Of a stretch of 64,000 nt of DNA, positions 60,699 through 64,000 are shown piece by piece. The stretch's first letter is position 1. Every line of letters starts with the position of its first letter. Below the pieces are notes generated by a model that saw nothing but the letters and a program-made list of their open reading frames with translations, ran no database searches and was not told the origin of the DNA. The DNA comes from Kaistella palustris DSM 21579 (GTDB lineage Bacteria; Bacteroidota; Bacteroidia; Flavobacteriales; Weeksellaceae), in NCBI RefSeq assembly GCF_000422265.1, contig NZ_AULL01000020.1:1-64000 (forward strand), given 5' to 3'. The translations under genes were made by a program, and so were the position numbers.

Positions 60699-60706
60699 TA
60701 CTTTTG
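60699..60706 (+). promoter_or_regulatory. -7 box TACTTTTG of the Wza-Wzc unit
   Basis: TAnnTTTG match, 20 nt before the ATG at 60727. Confidence 0.5.
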
Positions 60707-60726
60707 TAATCTGATCTCTCACACCC

Positions 60727-61524
60727 ATGAAAAAATACTTCCCCGTATTTCCTTATATCATTTTGCTCCTGCTTTTCTTTTCATGTAAGCCGAAGCAGAA
60801 CATCGTGTACATGTCTAACAATAACTTCGAGCAGGAGGTTTCCCAGGCCAAATTTTCAGGACTTCATATCCAGGAAGGCGATAAACTCCAGATCCAGGTT
60901 TCTGCTTTTGAGGAAATCGCGGTACGGCCTTTCAACAGGTCATCAATGCCTTCCACAGGAACGGCAGCAGACGCCGCGGGTGGGGGAAGCGCGTCAGCAA
61001 GTGAATATATCGTGGGTGCCGACGGTACCATTATTTTCCCTGTTCTGGGACCTGTGTATTGCAAGGGCATGACCAAGAAGCAACTCAAAGACGACCTTGA
61101 AAGCCGCCTTCGCCGGTACCTTACAGATCCCATGGTCACCATTACGCTTACGAACTTCAGCATCAGTGTGTTGGGAGAAGTGGGCAGTCCGGGGCAGAAG
61201 ACCAGCTCTTCCGAGAAACTCAATATTTTTCAGGCGATTGCGCTGGCAGGCGATTTAACTTATGATGCCAACCGCACGAACGTGAAGCTGATCCGAACGT
61301 CGGAGGCGACCGGTAAAGACGAGGTCGTCTCACTGGACCTCTCCGAGGCTTCGATCCGCAATTCACCGTATTATTTCCTGCAGCAGAATGACATCCTTTA
61401 TGTAGAGCCCGATAAGAACAAGCAGGTCTCCGTTAATAACGATTCCGCGACGGACAAATGGATCAAATATGGTGGTGTGGGTCTGGGGATCCTTACCCTC
61501 ATTATCACCTTAACCCGAAAATAA
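60727..61524 (+). CDS. Wza-like polysaccharide export lipoprotein
   Basis: A 265-aa protein with lipobox FFSC (Cys20), a Poly_export domain (about 45-150: GDKLQIQVSAFEE, ADGTIIFPVLGPVYCKGMTKKQLKDDLESRL) and a SLBB-like domain (SISVLGEVGSPGQK...INIFQAIALAGDLTYDANRTNVKLIR). A C-terminal hydrophobic helix (about 243-262) may reach the outer membrane. It forms the periplasm/outer-membrane channel for capsule or exopolysaccharide export. The Wzc-like gene follows after 6 nt. Confidence 0.92.
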   Translation: MKKYFPVFPYIILLLLFFSCKPKQNIVYMSNNNFEQEVSQAKFSGLHIQEGDKLQIQVSAFEEIAVRPFNRSSMPSTGTAADAAGGGSASASEYIVGADGTIIFPVLGPVYCKGMTKKQLKDDLESRLRRYLTDPMVTITLTNFSISVLGEVGSPGQKTSSSEKLNIFQAIALAGDLTYDANRTNVKLIRTSEATGKDEVVSLDLSEASIRNSPYYFLQQNDILYVEPDKNKQVSVNNDSATDKWIKYGGVGLGILTLIITLTRK

Positions 61525-61530
61525 GTATTG

Positions 61531-63852
61531 ATGGAACTTCTGGAAAATTCAGTGCCCACGCAGCGCACCAAGCCCATCAACATCAAAAAAGAAGTCGGCA
61601 GATATCTGAGAAAATGGCCCTGGCTGGTGCTGAGTATGGTGCTCTTTTATACGGCGGCCAAAATTTATCTGCGTTATGCGCAACCGCAGTATTACACTAA
61701 AACCTCACTTAAACTCCGTGAATCCAAAGGCAACAGTTCTACGCTGAGCGACCTGAAAAATCTGGGTATGGGAGTCAGTGGCGATAATGAACTTCAGGGT
61801 GAAACTACGATTATTGTCTCCAAACCCATCCTGGAAACCGTGGCGCGAAACCTGAATCTGGGTGTCAGCTTTTTCAGCCTGGGAAAAATCAAAGAAGTGG
61901 AACTTTACCGGGACAGTCCGCTGGACGGGAAAATACTGTCTGTCAACCAGCCCGACCAGTTCTCAAGTGCGGCATATACCATAGAACCTGTAGGCAGGAA
62001 CGCCTTTAAACTTGCCGGAATGTCGGGGCAGTTTAATTTTGGTACCCCGGCGAAACTGCCTTTCGGTACCGTGCAGATCAACATCAAACCCGGCATTATT
62101 CTTAAGGATCCCATCAAAGTCGTGTTTCGGAGCATATCGGCGTGTGTCTCTATGCTCGAGGGCAGCCTCTCGGTAAGTCTGCCGGAAAACAAAGGTTTGC
62201 TGATGGATGTGACCATGATAGGGCCCGTACCGAAAAAATCAGAAGATATTTTAAATGAGCTTGCCCGGCAGTATATTATCGATGGGGTTAATGATAAAAA
62301 CCAGGAAGCCAAGAATACCCAGGATTTCATTAATGAAAGACTGGATGTAATTACCGCGGACCTCTCCGGTATCGAAGGTGAGAAAGAGCGCTTCAAGCAG
62401 TCGAACCAGATCACCGACCTGGAAACGCAGGCAGGTGTTGCGGTAAGCAAAGCTGAAGAAAACAACAAGGTGATACTCACCCAAAGTATGCAGCTGGATC
62501 TGGTCAACTCGGTGCTTGCGGCGAGTGGCGGCGAAAACCTTCTGCCTTCCGGCATGGGCCTGGCCGAGGGTGCCGAGAGTTATATCGCCGAATACAACAA
62601 CCTGTTGCTGACACGCAACCGGGTACTGAAACAGGCCACCGGTGAAAATCCCGCCGTGGTCGAAATGAACAAGCAGCTGGCAGCCCTCAAGAACCTCATC
62701 CGCAAAAACCTGCTGGAGTCGCGCGAGACTTTGCAGCTGCAGATCGCGCAGGCCTCGGCGCAGCTGAATTTGGCGAAAGGTGATATCAGCAAATACCCCA
62801 CACAGGAAAAGAAATTCCGAAGTATAGACAGGCAGCAGACACTCAAGGAACAGCTGTATCTCTACCTGCTGCAGAAGCGTGAAGAGAACGCCATCACCCT
62901 GGCAGTAACTGCACCAAAAGCCAAGATCGTGAATCCGGCCTTTACGACGGGGCAGGTGAAACCGCAGAACCAGCAAATTATCTGGGGGGCTACAGCGGCG
63001 GGTTTTCTGCTGCCACTGCTCTTCTTCTTTACATTGAATATGCTGGATACCAAGGTACATACGAAAGATCATATCCTTGCGCGCTTTCCGGAAGCTTCCA
63101 TCATTGCTGAGATCCCGGTAAACACGGAGGAAAATTCCATCGTAAGGCCCAATGATTTCTCGGTTTTTGCGGAGGCTTTCCGCATCCTAGGTTCCAACCT
63201 GAAATTCCTGCTGCGGGCTCAGAATATCGAGGAAGACGGCGGTACCATCCTCGTCACCTCTTCCATCAAAGGCGAAGGAAAAACCACCATCTCGATGAAT
63301 ACGGCGCTGACTCTGGCCGGAAAAAGCAAAGTAATCATAATCGGTGCCGATATCCGCAATCCGCAGCTGCACCGTTTTGTACAAGGAGAAAATGTGGGGT
63401 TGACCGATTATTTGGTTTCCGACCTGAAAGTGCCCGACAGCTTTATTATCCCCTCCAGGATCAACGAAAACCTCGATGTTCTTTTCAGCGGCCAGATCGC
63501 GCCGAATCCGAACGACCTGCTGGATATGGTAAAGTTCGATGACATGATCGCTTACCTGAAAACGCGCTATCAGTATATCGTGCTCGATTCGGCCCCGGTG
63601 ATGCTGGTGAGCGATACGCTGCATCTGGTGGAGAATTCCGATGTGGTCCTCTACGCCGTGAAATCCGATTCCACCGAAAAGGAAATGATCGATTTCGCCG
63701 CCGACTTCCGCAAAGAAAATGGCATCAAAAATATGGCTTTCGTGCTCAACAGTGTAAAACCCGAGAATACGCGGTACGGCAAGAAATATGGGTACGGCTA
63801 CTATTCCTACACCCACGAAATCGAAAAGCGCTGGTGGGAGCGGTTTTTTTAA
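61531..63852 (+). CDS. Wzc-like polysaccharide co-polymerase and tyrosine autokinase
   Basis: A 773-aa inner-membrane protein (ATG 61531; a TTG lies one codon earlier). Two membrane helices (about 33-50 and 480-500) flank a periplasmic Wzz-like domain with coiled coil (residues ~230-420). The cytoplasmic BY-kinase domain has Walker A SSIKGEGKTT, Walker A' IIIGADIRNPQ and Walker B IVLDSAPVMLVSD, and ends in a Tyr-rich tail (YGYGYYSYTHE). It controls chain length and export of the polysaccharide with the upstream Wza-like protein. Further genes of the locus are expected past the right edge. Confidence 0.93.
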   Translation: MELLENSVPTQRTKPINIKKEVGRYLRKWPWLVLSMVLFYTAAKIYLRYAQPQYYTKTSLKLRESKGNSSTLSDLKNLGMGVSGDNELQGETTIIVSKPILETVARNLNLGVSFFSLGKIKEVELYRDSPLDGKILSVNQPDQFSSAAYTIEPVGRNAFKLAGMSGQFNFGTPAKLPFGTVQINIKPGIILKDPIKVVFRSISACVSMLEGSLSVSLPENKGLLMDVTMIGPVPKKSEDILNELARQYIIDGVNDKNQEAKNTQDFINERLDVITADLSGIEGEKERFKQSNQITDLETQAGVAVSKAEENNKVILTQSMQLDLVNSVLAASGGENLLPSGMGLAEGAESYIAEYNNLLLTRNRVLKQATGENPAVVEMNKQLAALKNLIRKNLLESRETLQLQIAQASAQLNLAKGDISKYPTQEKKFRSIDRQQTLKEQLYLYLLQKREENAITLAVTAPKAKIVNPAFTTGQVKPQNQQIIWGATAAGFLLPLLFFFTLNMLDTKVHTKDHILARFPEASIIAEIPVNTEENSIVRPNDFSVFAEAFRILGSNLKFLLRAQNIEEDGGTILVTSSIKGEGKTTISMNTALTLAGKSKVIIIGADIRNPQLHRFVQGENVGLTDYLVSDLKVPDSFIIPSRINENLDVLFSGQIAPNPNDLLDMVKFDDMIAYLKTRYQYIVLDSAPVMLVSDTLHLVENSDVVLYAVKSDSTEKEMIDFAADFRKENGIKNMAFVLNSVKPENTRYGKKYGYGYYSYTHEIEKRWWERFF

Positions 63853-63890
63853 AGACAAGAGCGGGACGTGGTTAAATCGAAATGCGCTGA

Positions 63891-63938
63891 TTTGATAATT
63901 TGATAATTTGATAATTTGAGAATTTGAGAATTTGAAAA
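63891..63938. repeat. 8-bp phased array TTTGATAA/TTTGAGAA
   Basis: Six consecutive 8-bp units: three TTTGATAA, two TTTGAGAA and one TTTGAAAA. The unit is the reverse complement of the array at 27041-27080. It lies 38 bp after the Wzc-like stop. Confidence 0.75.
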
Positions 63939-63960
63939 TGCGCGGAGTGAGAATACAATC

Positions 63961-64000
63961 CGTCATTGCGAGGAGGAGGAACGACAACGAAGCAATCTCA
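63961..64000. repeat. Dispersed-type repeat ATTGCGAGG...GAAGCAAT
   Basis: The stretch CGTCATTGCGAGGAGG...AACGACAACGAAGCAATCT contains the inverted pair ATTGC (63965-63969) / GCAAT (63992-63996). I recall blocks of this kind scattered in many bacterial genomes; only one copy lies in the window, and it is cut by the edge. Confidence 0.5.

Noticed and set aside
62251..63072. Long open frame (about 270 codons) antisense to the Wzc-like gene
   Set aside because: Shadow of a well-supported gene; no motif and unusual Leu/Gln/Phe-rich composition.

Overview
The window looks like chromosome of a Flavobacteriia member, most likely Weeksellaceae of the Chryseobacterium/Kaistella type. The evidence is type IX secretion components (a DUF5103 plug protein, a PorP/SprF protein, a large secreted T9SS cargo), a DUF4403 protein, a NifU protein with a doubled N-terminal domain, lipoproteins of Bacteroidota type, and many copies of the Bacteroidota -7 promoter box TAnnTTTG just upstream of genes. 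All family names come from reading the proteins; no database search was run.

Layout. 0-3.4 kb is an AT-rich accessory segment: the start of an IS1182-type transposase cut by the window edge, a small protein with two copies of a CxxC...CHxH module, a pair of unknown membrane proteins (49 and 385 aa) and a divergent unknown protein that may be a regulator. 3.5-43 kb is mostly housekeeping: secreted nuclease, cyanophycinase, ribBA, flavin monooxygenase-like protein, tRNA-Cys, aroC, thioredoxin-fold proteins, miaA, hemH, nfu, gamma carbonic anhydrase, PIF1-like helicase, lnt, folB, nadA, gmk, yicC-like, PASTA protein, RluA-family synthase, hemW, murI, rsmD, Smr protein, glyA, recX and a DUF4838 protein. 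43-44.8 kb holds an LVIVD-repeat lipoprotein.

45-55.1 kb is the most interesting region. A four-gene minus-strand operon encodes a 1306-residue hybrid histidine kinase (GAF, four PAS, HisKA, HATPase, two receivers, HPt), a stand-alone receiver, a membrane-anchored HEAT-like protein, and a 1144-residue fusion of a processive GT2 glycan synthase with an LtaS/OpgB-like phosphoglycerol-transferase domain. It converges, with a 4-bp overlap, on a TPR/YaiO-like outer-membrane barrel. Together they read as a signal-controlled machine that makes, decorates and exports a surface polysaccharide.

55.4-59.2 kb has a 1159-residue T9SS cargo followed by a small protein with a PID-CTERM-like C-terminal sorting signal. 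60-63.9 kb starts a second polysaccharide locus (outer-membrane barrel, Wza-like lipoprotein, Wzc-like kinase) that probably continues past the right edge.

The intergenic DNA carries several unexplained elements: 7-bp and 8-bp phased low-complexity arrays at four places, a GC-rich palindromic RNA-like element near 27.1 kb, a structured leader before glyA, and a dispersed-type repeat at the right end.
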